Shown: piece by piece, positions 1 to 6,329 of the stretch | Numbering within the stretch: the stretch's first letter is position 1 | Layout: each line of letters opens with the position of its first letter | The notes under the pieces: generated by a model | What the model was told of the DNA's origin: nothing | Seen by the model: the letters and a program-made list of their open reading frames with translations, nothing else | The model's database searches: none | NCBI GenBank assembly: GCA_002843035.1 | Contig: PHEV01000017.1 | Span: 1-36,448 of the forward strand | DNA length: 36,448 nucleotides | Source: Actinobacteria bacterium HGW-Actinobacteria-5 | GTDB taxonomy: Bacteria > Actinomycetota > Actinomycetes > Propionibacteriales > Propionibacteriaceae | Reading direction: 5' to 3' | Translations under genes and position numbers: made by a program

Positions 1-899
1 GACTGGACGCTCTGCCCCCGTTGCAGCATCTGGTGCTAGAGGTTCTGGCTGCGCGCCATCGCCTAGGGGAGTCGCTGTGGACGTTCACGGCGCATGCCAG
101 CACCGTTCGGGCAATCCACGCCCTTGAGGCTGCTGGACTAATCGAGGCTATGGGCGGGATTGTTCCGCGCACTGTGCGGGCGAGCCTAACCGACAAGGGC
201 CGTGCTGCTGCGCTTTCGGCCACCTATCACCGCCCGGACGCACCCGAGCGCACCGAACCGACTGAGGAGCAGGTGTTGACCGTCCTTCGCGCTCACGGGA
301 TCGAGTGCACTGGGTTGGGTGAAGTCACCTGCGTTGGGTGTCGTAGCGCTGGGTGGATGACGTGGGGTGAGTACAGGCTCCATCTCGCCCGCGCCATCCT
401 CGCCCTGTTGCCTCAGCGGGTAGCGCCGAGCGAGGAGGAGGTGCAGGAGGCGGTGTTTTCCGCCCTGCGTGCCAAGCGATCAGAGGAGTCGGGTGTCATT
501 CATGCCAACATCTCGATCATCGCCGCCCGCGCCATCCTCGCCCTGTTCGGCTCGCAGCCGACCGTGGCCGACGTGCGAGCCAAAGCGGCGCAGGAGACGC
601 TCGACAGCTACCGCATCACCGACGCCGTCCGGGACGTCGCCTATGAGCGGGCCACGCACGCCGAGCGTGGGTGGACCTCGGAGCATGACGCTGAAGAGAC
701 GCCCGACCCAGCCTGCCGTCGAGCGGCTGCCGACAACGCAAGAAGGTCGAGAGAGCGAACCGGAAACAGGCGGGGCCGGTTCTACAGCCAAGCCAGATCG
801 CGCGCACTGACGATGCTCAAGGAGGCTCACCCGGTTGAGTTTCGGATGCTCCTGGAGGCAGTAGAGGCCGAGATGCGTGCAGCGAGGGCCGACTCGTGA
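1..899 (+). CDS. Phage protein with N-terminal winged-helix-like segment, 5' end cut by window
   Basis: The frame is open to the left edge (codons from position 3 are L-D-A-L-P-P), so the gene probably starts outside the window. A TTG at 21 is a less likely start. The first 75 residues read like a winged helix (HASTVRAIHALEAAGLIEA, then TDKGR, the usual end of a transcriptional-regulator wing). Two later stretches share an ARAILALL / ARAILALF motif preceded by EEQVLTVL or EEEVQEAVF, which suggests an internal duplication. The C-terminus is Arg/Glu-rich and helical. It is the first visible member of a tightly coupled early cluster. No function is recognised beyond possible DNA binding. Confidence 0.7.
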   Translation, partial: LDALPPLQHLVLEVLAARHRLGESLWTFTAHASTVRAIHALEAAGLIEAMGGIVPRTVRASLTDKGRAAALSATYHRPDAPERTEPTEEQVLTVLRAHGIECTGLGEVTCVGCRSAGWMTWGEYRLHLARAILALLPQRVAPSEEEVQEAVFSALRAKRSEESGVIHANISIIAARAILALFGSQPTVADVRAKAAQETLDSYRITDAVRDVAYERATHAERGWTSEHDAEETPDPACRRAAADNARRSRERTGNRRGRFYSQARSRALTMLKEAHPVEFRMLLEAVEAEMRAARADS

Positions 900-1093
900 G
901 CCCCTACAAGCCACCCTGCCCCATCTGCGGAACCATCCACGCCGGGGCTGATGTGCGCCCTGTCGGTCGCTTCGAGCTTCGTCGCGGTGGGTGGTTCCGG
1001 GCTGACTACACCGGCGCACCCGAGCGTCCGACACGCGCAGAGGCTGAGCGGGACATGTGCGCGCACCGGGCCGCGAGGGGTGAGCAGCCATGA
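896..1093 (+). CDS. Small phage protein with CPIC knuckle
   Basis: A 65-residue protein starting at GTG 896, whose start overlaps the previous stop (GTGA). It carries a single CPICG pair at residues 8-11 and a later CAH, enough for a half zinc knuckle but not a complete ribbon. The middle is rich in Arg, Gly and Trp. Its stop overlaps the next ATG, so translational coupling is expected. Function is not recognised. Overlapping ends and reading-frame conservation between neighbours are the main evidence that it is real. Confidence 0.6.
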   Translation: MSPYKPPCPICGTIHAGADVRPVGRFELRRGGWFRADYTGAPERPTRAEAERDMCAHRAARGEQP

Positions 1094-1536
1094 GCGCCGA
1101 CAGCTTCGCAAGTGTGATCGAAACCCTCGAATCACTGCCAGCAACTGTCAGGGCTATTCGTCGCGCCCGCGGCGTCAGCCTCCGCAGAGTCGCCAGCGAA
1201 AGCGGGGTCAGCTTCTCCACGGTGACCCGAATCGAGTCGGGTGAAGACGCGACCGTGAGCAGCGCTCTCGCGTTGCTGCGATGGGCGATCCTGCCCGCAC
1301 CTGTCGCCACGGATGTCGAGATCGACCTCGGCGACGACACCACTGTCGAGCCGGGCGCGATCATCTGGACCTGTGACGAGTGCGGGAAGCGGTCCCGGTG
1401 GGAGCCCGGATGGACCTGGTACGGCAGCCACCGGCAGCTCGATCTGACCGGTAGGCCGGAGGCGGTGCTGTGCTCCGTGGCCTGCCGCGAGAAGCACGCT
1501 GGGGCCGCTCGGCTCGATCCGGGGGTGCTGTCGTGA
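1090..1536 (+). CDS. XRE-family HTH protein fused to C-terminal zinc ribbon
   Basis: A 148-residue protein. Residues about 18-60 form a Cro/CI (XRE) helix-turn-helix: VRAIRRARGVSLRRVASESG followed by VSFSTVTRIESGED. Residues about 95-135 carry CDEC and a later CSVAC-REKH, which resembles a treble-clef or zinc-ribbon module. The ATG at 1090 overlaps the preceding stop and the TGA overlaps a following GTG. XRE proteins in this position can be phage regulators. However, the gene lies inside an early operon rather than at a divergent switch, so it is unlikely to be the main immunity repressor. The HTH/zinc fusion is uncommon. Confidence 0.75.
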   Translation: MSADSFASVIETLESLPATVRAIRRARGVSLRRVASESGVSFSTVTRIESGEDATVSSALALLRWAILPAPVATDVEIDLGDDTTVEPGAIIWTCDECGKRSRWEPGWTWYGSHRQLDLTGRPEAVLCSVACREKHAGAARLDPGVLS

Positions 1537-1595
1537 CCCACCTTCACCACCGGCTCGCTGCATGGCTCTGCAGGCAGTTCGCGAGGCTCGGATGA
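1533..1595 (+). CDS. Possible 20-codon reading frame bridging two genes
   Basis: GTG 1533 overlaps the stop of the XRE gene (GTGA). The frame reads 20 codons (VTHLHHRLAAWLCRQFARLG) to a TGA at 1593-1595 that overlaps the next ATG at 1592. The fit at both ends, in a cluster where all neighbours overlap the same way, suggests that it is translated, perhaps only to carry ribosomes to the next gene. It could equally be chance. The peptide would be basic and amphipathic. Confidence 0.3.
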   Translation: MTHLHHRLAAWLCRQFARLG

Positions 1596-1750
1596 CCCGC
1601 TACGACCAACTACTGCACGCTCTCGCCGCCGGCGACCTCGAGTCCGCGAAGGCGTTCTGGCGGTCGAAGCAGTGGACCGACCCTGAGCGTCGCCGCGCGA
1701 CCCGCCTCCTGATTGCCGCCACCACCCTGCGAACCGAGGTGCTGCCGTGA
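1592..1750 (+). CDS. Small phage protein, 52 aa
   Basis: Starts at ATG 1592, which overlaps the stop of the upstream 20-codon frame. An upstream in-frame ATG at 1562 exists but would overlap that frame and lacks a good ribosome site. The product (MTRYDQLLHALAAGDLES onward) is all helical with several Arg, Trp and Leu residues and a TDPERRRATRLL segment. No Cys or membrane segment is present. Function is unknown. Its TGA overlaps a GTG at 1747. Confidence 0.55.
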   Translation: MTRYDQLLHALAAGDLESAKAFWRSKQWTDPERRRATRLLIAATTLRTEVLP

Positions 1751-1785
1751 TCGAGGCCACCGACTTCAGCGGAGGTGCGTCATGA
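1747..1785 (+). CDS. Possible 12-codon reading frame with embedded ribosome site
   Basis: GTG 1747 overlaps the previous stop. The frame encodes VIEATDFSGGAS and ends in TGA 1783-1785, overlapping the next ATG at 1782. The codons AGC GGA GGT within it supply a GGAGG ribosome-binding site for that gene. It may act as a coupling device rather than a functional peptide. It is the second such filler frame in this cluster. Confidence 0.25.
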   Translation: MIEATDFSGGAS

Positions 1786-2213
1786 GATGCGCTCGCTGCA
1801 ACCAGTACGCACCCGTCAACAGCGACGGCCACTGCACCACCTGCGCCCGGAAACTGGCCGGACTCTGCGCGTTCGATGGCTGCACGGAACCGAGACATGG
1901 ACGGCTCTGCTGGCGGCACCAAGCACAGCGGCAACGAGGCGAGGTGCTGCGTCCGCTCGAACCGAACCTCACTCCCGCCGAGCTCGCCGCGGAGGTCGAA
2001 TGGCTGCTCGGCACCGACAGCCCAGACCACATCGCGGCACGGCTCGGACGCAGCAGGGACAGCCTGTATCGCAGCCTGCGCAGGATCGGCCGGCGCGACC
2101 TGATCGACGCACTCGCTGCCGAAACCATGCGCGCAGCCGAACTGATGCGCGAGTCCCGCATGGGTCAGGTCTTCGGGCCGGACCCCAGGAAAGCACACGG
2201 AAGGGTCGCCTGA
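1782..2213 (+). CDS. Zinc-ribbon plus helix-turn-helix phage protein
   Basis: A 143-residue protein from ATG 1782, with GGAGG seven bases upstream. The N-terminus has a four-Cys ribbon (C3, C6, C18, C21), then a second cluster, CAFDGC...LCWRH (residues 29-45). Residues about 72-105 (DHIAARLGRSRDSLYRSLRR) look like a helix-turn-helix of the kind found in small phage DNA-binding proteins. It is not WhiB-like because the G-[VI]-W-G-G turn is missing. The stop and the following ATG share a base (TGATG at 2211-2215). DNA binding is inferred. No specific role is recognised. Confidence 0.7.
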   Translation: MRCARCNQYAPVNSDGHCTTCARKLAGLCAFDGCTEPRHGRLCWRHQAQRQRGEVLRPLEPNLTPAELAAEVEWLLGTDSPDHIAARLGRSRDSLYRSLRRIGRRDLIDALAAETMRAAELMRESRMGQVFGPDPRKAHGRVA

Positions 2214-2746
2214 TGACGTGGTTGAAGCTCGATGATCGCCTCGTTGAACACCGGAAAATTCGGCGACTCTCGGACGCTGCGTTCAGACTGCATCTCACGG
2301 CTCTCTGTGCATGCGCCAAGGATGAGACCGACGGCTTCGTAACCGACGAGGACATTTCCGAGATGGAGCACGGTCCCAGACTCCGCAAGCACGTGCCAGC
2401 TCTGGTGGATAAAGGCTTGTGGGAGCCGGTTCCGGGCGGCTGGCTCATCCATGACTTCCTCGACTACAACCCGTCACACAGCAAGCAGGTTGCCAAGCGC
2501 GAGGCCAACCGGAAACGGCAGGAAGAGTGGCGCGCTGCGAAGGCGTCACAGCGTGACAACACCGTGACAACAGCGTTGTCACAACACCCCGACCCGACCC
2601 GACCCGACCCGACCCGACCCGTTCTATCTGTTGTTACGTCTGCAGACCAATCTCAAGTAGCTAACGCGAGGGCCGCACTCACCGCCGCACAGAACGCTGA
2701 GCCGGGCGAAGGCTGGGTCGCCGACGTCTTGGGATTGGAAGCATGA
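2213..2746 (+). CDS. DnaD-like phage replication protein
   Basis: A 177-residue protein starting MTWLKLDDRLVEHRKIRRLS. The N-terminal 95 residues (LDD-x-hxxHxKIRxLSDAAFRLHLTALCACA, DGFVTDEDI, LVDKGLWE, GWLIHDFLDYNPS) match the pattern of actinophage replication-initiator or helicase-loader proteins with a DnaD-type winged helix. A basic linker (KREANRKRQEEWR) follows. Residues about 125-136 are encoded by a CCCGA pentanucleotide repeat and read DPTRP twice. The C-terminal tail is Ala-rich. It sits in the early cluster and may deliver host helicase to the phage origin. No origin was recognised nearby. Family assignment is by pattern only. Confidence 0.72.
   Translation: MTWLKLDDRLVEHRKIRRLSDAAFRLHLTALCACAKDETDGFVTDEDISEMEHGPRLRKHVPALVDKGLWEPVPGGWLIHDFLDYNPSHSKQVAKREANRKRQEEWRAAKASQRDNTVTTALSQHPDPTRPDPTRPVLSVVTSADQSQVANARAALTAAQNAEPGEGWVADVLGLEA
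2588..2621 (+). repeat. CCCGA pentanucleotide tandem repeat inside a gene
   Basis: Six exact copies of CCCGA plus a partial seventh (CCCG) lie within the replication-protein gene. Because five is not a multiple of three, gain or loss of one unit would shift the frame. Three units (15 bases) encode one DPTRP unit. Confidence 0.95.
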
Positions 2747-2901
2747 TGAGCAACTACGACACGTGCCCGGTCTGTGGCCGAGTAACCGTCGGCTGGAGTG
2801 CGGCGATGGATCACCGCATCTCCGAGATCACAGCCAACTCTCACCGCTACTTCTCCGCCGCCAAGCTTGCACGCGCGAAGGAATCGAGGTGGAGGCGATG
2901 A
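2743..2901 (+). CDS. Small CPVC zinc-knuckle phage protein, 52 aa
   Basis: The frame opens with two adjacent ATGs (2743 and 2746). The first overlaps the previous stop (ATGA), and TGA 2899-2901 overlaps the next ATG at 2898. The product begins MMSNYDTCPVCGRVTVGWSA and continues with a basic helical tail ending in KESRWRR. A single CxxC is present. The gene fills what would otherwise be a 150-base hole in a gapless cluster, and this is the main support for it. Function is unknown, possibly nucleic-acid binding. Confidence 0.6.
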   Translation: MMSNYDTCPVCGRVTVGWSAAMDHRISEITANSHRYFSAAKLARAKESRWRR

Positions 2902-3251
2902 ACCGCCCCGAAGCCGAACAGATCGCCGCCGCCGTGAGCATGATCCGCCCCGACTGGCTGCAGACCTCGCTGCTGACCCTGCTCGGCAAGCACCAGCAGC
3001 GGCCCGCCCGAGACGTCATGCTCGCCCTCGTCTGGTGCGCCTACGACCCGGCCACCGACAGCCCCGGACGGATCAACCAGCCCGGTCCCTGGTGGGACGT
3101 CGCACGGCTGGCCGGCGCGGAGTCCAGCCACCAGCCGCCGAAGTACGCGCCGCCCGCCCCTGTTGTCGCTGCGAGCCCTGAGCGGATCCGCGAGATTCGC
3201 CAGCAGGCAGCCGCTGAGCACGCGCGTTCGATTGCGAGGGCCGAGCCGTGA
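2898..3251 (+). CDS. Conserved actinophage hypothetical protein (RPDW...RPARDV type)
   Basis: A 117-residue protein from ATG 2898, with a GGAGG six bases upstream (ggtggaggcgatg). The N-terminal half (AAAVSMIRPDWLQTSLLTLL, then RPARDVMLALVWCAYDP...GPWW) has the pattern of a protein seen repeatedly in actinobacterial phages and integrated elements next to replication genes. Its biochemical role is not known to me. The C-terminal part is Pro/Ala-rich, then a charged helix. Its GTGA overlap with the following gene supports co-translation. Confidence 0.65.
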   Translation: MNRPEAEQIAAAVSMIRPDWLQTSLLTLLGKHQQRPARDVMLALVWCAYDPATDSPGRINQPGPWWDVARLAGAESSHQPPKYAPPAPVVAASPERIREIRQQAAAEHARSIARAEP

Positions 3252-3559
3252 GCGCGGACCTGTTCGACGGCGCATATCCAGATCCCGAGCCTGAGACCCC
3301 ACCGCCCGGACTCGGAAAGGATGCGCAGAGGACGTGGCGTCGGAAGCGGATGCTCGAGCGCGGCGCCCATCCCGCCACCGGGGTGCCACTGAAGGGCAAC
3401 GGCGAGACTTGCGGATCGTGCCGGTTCCTGTGGCCGAAGTTCGCCAACACCTTCAGCGGATGGAAGTGCGAACTGGCTGCCCATGGCAACAAGGACGGCC
3501 CCGACATGGTGAAGTCCTGGCCCGCCTGCAACTGGTGGGAGGCGCCCCGCAATGCCTGA
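3248..3559 (+). CDS. Four-Cys zinc-binding phage protein
   Basis: A 103-residue protein from GTG 3248, overlapping the prior stop. An acidic, Pro-rich N-terminus (PDPEPETPPPG) is followed by a basic helix (DAQRTWRRKRMLERG) and then CGSC...WKCELA...WPACNWWE, which gives four spaced Cys likely to bind one zinc ion. Similar small Cys proteins are frequent in actinophage early regions, but no activity is assigned. The gene ends 8 bases inside the next gene. Confidence 0.65.
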   Translation: MSADLFDGAYPDPEPETPPPGLGKDAQRTWRRKRMLERGAHPATGVPLKGNGETCGSCRFLWPKFANTFSGWKCELAAHGNKDGPDMVKSWPACNWWEAPRNA

Positions 3560-3707
3560 GCACTACGCCCTCGGCCAGTCCATCACTGGCATGTGGTGGG
3601 CGCAATGCCACCGCTGCCCACACCACAGCCTCACCCGCACCAAGGCCGGAGCAGAAGCAGCGGCCCAGACCCACCAGAAGACCCACGAGAAGGAGAGCAG
3701 CAGATGA
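3552..3707 (+). CDS. Small Cys/His phage protein, 51 aa
   Basis: ATG 3552 lies 8 bases inside the previous gene, and TGA 3705-3707 overlaps the next ATG at 3704. The protein has GMWWAQCHRCPHHSLTRT, a CxxC followed by two His, then a charged helix ending in KTHEKESSR. The last codons contain GAGAAGGAGAG, a good ribosome site for the next gene. It may be a zinc knuckle. Function is unrecognised. Confidence 0.5.
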   Translation: MPEHYALGQSITGMWWAQCHRCPHHSLTRTKAGAEAAAQTHQKTHEKESSR

Positions 3708-3880
3708 AGGAACACCGAGCGTTTCGAGCGACATTCGCAGTGAATGGGATCGGTGTACATGTCTACCGGGTCGCTTCTCCGGGCTGGCGGGCGATGTGGA
3801 ACAGCTACCCATCGAAGACCATCGGGGCCGCGTTCGTGACCGGCTCGCTGTGCTGGTCCTTGGTCTGGAGGCGTCCATGA
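3704..3880 (+). CDS. Small phage protein, 58 aa
   Basis: The start at ATG 3704 is supported by AAGGAGAG about 6 bases upstream and by the overlap with the previous stop. The product (MKEHRAFRATFAVNGIGVHV onward) contains a short beta-like N-terminal half and a C-terminal IGAAFVTGSLCWSLVW segment that is hydrophobic but short for a membrane helix. It is basic overall. Its stop overlaps ATG 3877. No family is recognised. Confidence 0.55.
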   Translation: MKEHRAFRATFAVNGIGVHVYRVASPGWRAMWNSYPSKTIGAAFVTGSLCWSLVWRRP

Positions 3881-4737
3881 GCACTGACCTGGCCGTGATC
3901 GAGGCCGCACTCAAGGCGGCAACACCGGGACCGTGGGAAGCATCCGGGCACGATTCTGGGCACTCGATGTATGAGCTGGACTGGTATGTGGTCCAACCTG
4001 AGGCTGGAGACGCAATCTGCGATCTCGAATCCTATGAGCGAGTTACGTGCAATGAGCGGCACGCACAGACCACTGCCGAAGCCGACGCCCACCTGATCGC
4101 CAATGCGCCCACATGGCTGGCCGAGCTGCTGGAGCGGGTGAAGGCGGCAGAGGCGCACGTGGTGGAGTTGGCGCGCGATGCAGGGGATCAGCGCGCCATG
4201 TACCTCGATGCGCATGCCGCTGGTCTCAGGATGACCGAGCGAGCACATGTCGCAGAGGCTGAGGTCGAGCGGCTGGCCGATTGGAAAGCGTCGGCGCTGC
4301 CCGTGATGGATGGACTGCAAGAGCTGGGGAAGTCGCTCGGCCTGCCTCTCGGGGCTCGCATCACGGGACCGCTGGCCTACGTCGCAGCCGAAACGCTGAA
4401 CGCTCGCGCAGAGGCCGCAGAGGCAACCATCGCGCGCGTCCACGCACTGGCCGACAGCTTCGAAGCTGAATGGCCTGCTGGACCTGATCGCGATGGAGCG
4501 ACCGTCGCGCACCTCATCCGAACGGCGCTGAATCACACCGATGGCATTACCCCGGAATCCGCCACCAGTGACGAGATAACACTGATGGGCGGTCCGATCA
4601 GCAAGGGCTTCACCTTCCATCCCGAGCCTGGTGAAGCACTGGTGCGTCCGTGGCCGAGGTACGAACCGCCGGCCGGCGACCACGAGAGCGGAGGCTTGCC
4701 CTGGTTGGATCTCGACCCTTGGAGGTGTGGTGAGTAG
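3877..4737 (+). CDS. Ea22-like phage early protein
   Basis: A 286-residue protein from ATG 3877, chosen because it overlaps the preceding stop. The N-terminus has AALKAATPGPW and later ADAHLIANAPTWLAELLERV, the two signatures of Ea22-type phage proteins. A long charged coiled-coil region follows (residues about 90-150 and 175-200, many Glu/Ala/Arg heptads). The C-terminus (SDEITLMGGPISKGFTFHPEP) is beta-like. Ea22-type proteins come from phage early regions and their function is not established. Confidence 0.65.
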   Translation: MSTDLAVIEAALKAATPGPWEASGHDSGHSMYELDWYVVQPEAGDAICDLESYERVTCNERHAQTTAEADAHLIANAPTWLAELLERVKAAEAHVVELARDAGDQRAMYLDAHAAGLRMTERAHVAEAEVERLADWKASALPVMDGLQELGKSLGLPLGARITGPLAYVAAETLNARAEAAEATIARVHALADSFEAEWPAGPDRDGATVAHLIRTALNHTDGITPESATSDEITLMGGPISKGFTFHPEPGEALVRPWPRYEPPAGDHESGGLPWLDLDPWRCGE

Positions 4738-5617
4738 ACGTAGGCCAGCAGCCAAAGCGGAGGCTGCATCGAACAAGACATGCCCTCGTTGCGGTCACCG
4801 TGACGATCAGGGCTGGCTGTGTCACGACTGCACGAACTTCCTGCGGACGACTCTGCTCGCCATCCGATCCGACTGGCCCGACCTGATGGACGCCTACACG
4901 CGCTCGAAGGGAATCCCACTCGACAGCGAGGGGCATGGCACCACGCTACATTCGCCGCTGCCGTTCGATGAGCGGGCCGCCGAGGTGAGCCGCTACATCC
5001 GCGCCGTGCTCGTCTCATGGGCGATGGTCATCGTCGAGGACTTCGGATCGACCTGCCCACCCGACCGGATCGGAGCAATGATCGATCATCTGGTGGCGTG
5101 GCTGCCGACGATCCGCAAGCAGGTGTGGGCGCTCGAGATGTGCGATCAGGCGGACGACTTGCGGGCTTGGTTGCTCGGTGCTTTGCAGCAGGGAGAGGGG
5201 CGGCTGGTCACGTTACAGCGCGCGTCCTGCCCTGAGTGTGGCGGGCCACTGACGGCACGGGTTGGGCTGGACTGGTCCCGCAACCCGATGATCCGGTGCA
5301 GAGGACGCGACGACTGCAACCGTGAATGGGGAGCTGATGCTTGGGACGAACTCATGGCTGCATCTCAGGAGCGCGACGACGCGCTCCCCGAGGAGGATGT
5401 GCAGGCTGGATTCACCGCTGATTGGGCGACTGCGGAATGGATCGCGTCGGCGATGAACGTCTCTGCAGCTGCCGTTCGGACGGCGGCGTGGCGGCATCAC
5501 TGGGACAAGCGACTGGCTGGCGGAACAGAAGATGGGCGGACGGTTCTGTACTCACTGGCCGACGTCGGGGAATGGTGGCGACGACGCGCCGCGAGACGCG
5601 CCGTGGAGGGTGCTTGA
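4730..5617 (+). CDS. Two-zinc-ribbon plus HTH phage protein
   Basis: A 295-residue protein. GTG 4730 is chosen because GGAGG lies at 4721-4725; another GTG at 4727 is in frame. A zinc ribbon (C18, C21, C31, C34: CPRC...CHDC) is followed by a helical middle part. A second ribbon begins near residue 165 (CPECGG...RCRGRDDC). Near the C-terminus, TAEWIASAMNVSAAAVRTAA plus LADVGEWWRRR looks like a helix-turn-helix of excisionase or MerR type. It is the last gene before the promoter at 5614-5641 and may be a late-gene activator; that role is inferred from position only. Confidence 0.65.
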   Translation: MSRRRPAAKAEAASNKTCPRCGHRDDQGWLCHDCTNFLRTTLLAIRSDWPDLMDAYTRSKGIPLDSEGHGTTLHSPLPFDERAAEVSRYIRAVLVSWAMVIVEDFGSTCPPDRIGAMIDHLVAWLPTIRKQVWALEMCDQADDLRAWLLGALQQGEGRLVTLQRASCPECGGPLTARVGLDWSRNPMIRCRGRDDCNREWGADAWDELMAASQERDDALPEEDVQAGFTADWATAEWIASAMNVSAAAVRTAAWRHHWDKRLAGGTEDGRTVLYSLADVGEWWRRRAARRAVEGA

Positions 5618-5641
5618 CAAACCACCGTGATACAAAATAAT
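5614..5641 (+). promoter_or_regulatory. Strong sigma70-type promoter before the late region
   Basis: A perfect TTGACA at 5614-5619, a 16-base spacer and AATAAT at 5636-5641 (five of six consensus). The -35 box overlaps the stop codon of the preceding gene. The local AT-richness (tacaaaataatag) stands out from the surrounding DNA. Transcription should begin near 5648 and run into the two hairpins and the GIY-YIG gene. Confidence 0.75.
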
Positions 5642-5654
5642 AGGTTCTGAAAGG

Positions 5655-5727
5655 AAGTGGGCCTGGGGTGATTCACCTCGGGCCACTTTCAATTAGAGAA
5701 CCCCGCGACGGGTGCAACCGTCCGGGG
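5655..5727 (+). ncRNA. Two-hairpin structured leader
   Basis: Hairpin one spans 5655-5688: an outer stem AAGTGG/CCACTT, one bulged G, then an inner stem closing on GGTG-att-CACC, about 15 pairs with some G-U. Hairpin two spans 5701-5727: CCCCG, a bulged C, GACGG, a GTGCAA loop, then CCGTC CGGGG. Both lie between the promoter and the GTG at 5755. They could be an mRNA-stabilising leader, an attenuator or a small RNA. A terminator reading is weaker because only TTTC follows the first stem. No known riboswitch was recognised. Confidence 0.55.
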
Positions 5728-5754
5728 CCCGTGACCGACTGTTGAGGAGTCGAT

Positions 5755-6135
5755 GTGCCGCACCCTATCAAGTCACGCCGCCTGTACGACAGCAAGATCC
5801 CCGCGAATGGTGCCAAGCGAGCCCGGCATGACGCGCTCCGACTGCTGGGCGACACGATCTACGCGGCGCGCATCGAATGCACGGGCGCCATCAAGATCGG
5901 CTGGACCTCCGATCTGTGCCACCGCCTGACGTGCCTCAAGCACACCCACCAGTCGCAGGTGGAACTGCTCGCGGTGGTGGTCGGGGCCACCCGCCAAGAC
6001 GAGGCGCTGGTGCATGCATCCTTCGGCGATGAGCACCGCGAGCATGGACGCGAGTACTACCGCCCGACCCCTGCCGTCCTCGCTCTTGTGAACGAGTGGC
6101 GAGTCAGGGTCGGGTTGCCCACACTGGCGGCATAG
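5755..6135 (+). CDS. GIY-YIG (Mug113-type) nuclease-like protein
   Basis: A 126-residue protein from GTG 5755, with GAGGAG at 5744-5749. The core reads DTIYAARIECTGAIKIGWTS, then a basic CHRLTCLKHTHQ segment, LLAVVVGATRQDEALVHASF and EHGREYYRP. This matches GIY-YIG nucleases of the T5orf172/Mug113 kind: the paired Tyr/IKIG strands, the Arg-containing helix, a Glu before the LH-type helix, and the closing E-Y-Y. The first motif is IYA rather than GIY. The protein is stand-alone and could be a homing-type or accessory packaging nuclease. It precedes the HNH gene by about 195 bases. Confidence 0.7.
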   Translation: MPHPIKSRRLYDSKIPANGAKRARHDALRLLGDTIYAARIECTGAIKIGWTSDLCHRLTCLKHTHQSQVELLAVVVGATRQDEALVHASFGDEHREHGREYYRPTPAVLALVNEWRVRVGLPTLAA

Positions 6136-6329
6136 GCCCCCGCCTCCACAGCCTGCACGCGGGGCAACCGCTGGCAACCGGTGTCCGCCTCCTCTCCTTG
6201 GCGTTGACCTGCCCCGCGTGCTCGATACTTGCCCTCGCCGCCGCGGCACCGCACCACACATGCACACGGCCTACGGATGGCTGATACCTAGAGGCAAGGG
6301 CGGATAGCCGGCGGCGAGGGCGAGGCAGC

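Noticed and set aside
480-2198. A 572-codon open frame on the - strand
   Set aside because: It runs antisense to the coupled + strand genes, has shadow-type composition (Arg, Ser, Pro, Ala) and no recognisable domain.
1782-2213. WhiB-like regulator
   Set aside because: Four N-terminal Cys are present, but the spacing and the G-[VI]-W-G-G turn of WhiB proteins are missing.
2588-2621. Replication origin made of iterons
   Set aside because: Five-base units are too short for iterons, and no AT-rich unwinding region lies beside them.
5655-5688. Simple intrinsic terminator of the early operon
   Set aside because: The hairpin starts right after a strong promoter and is followed only by TTTC, so a leader function is at least as likely.
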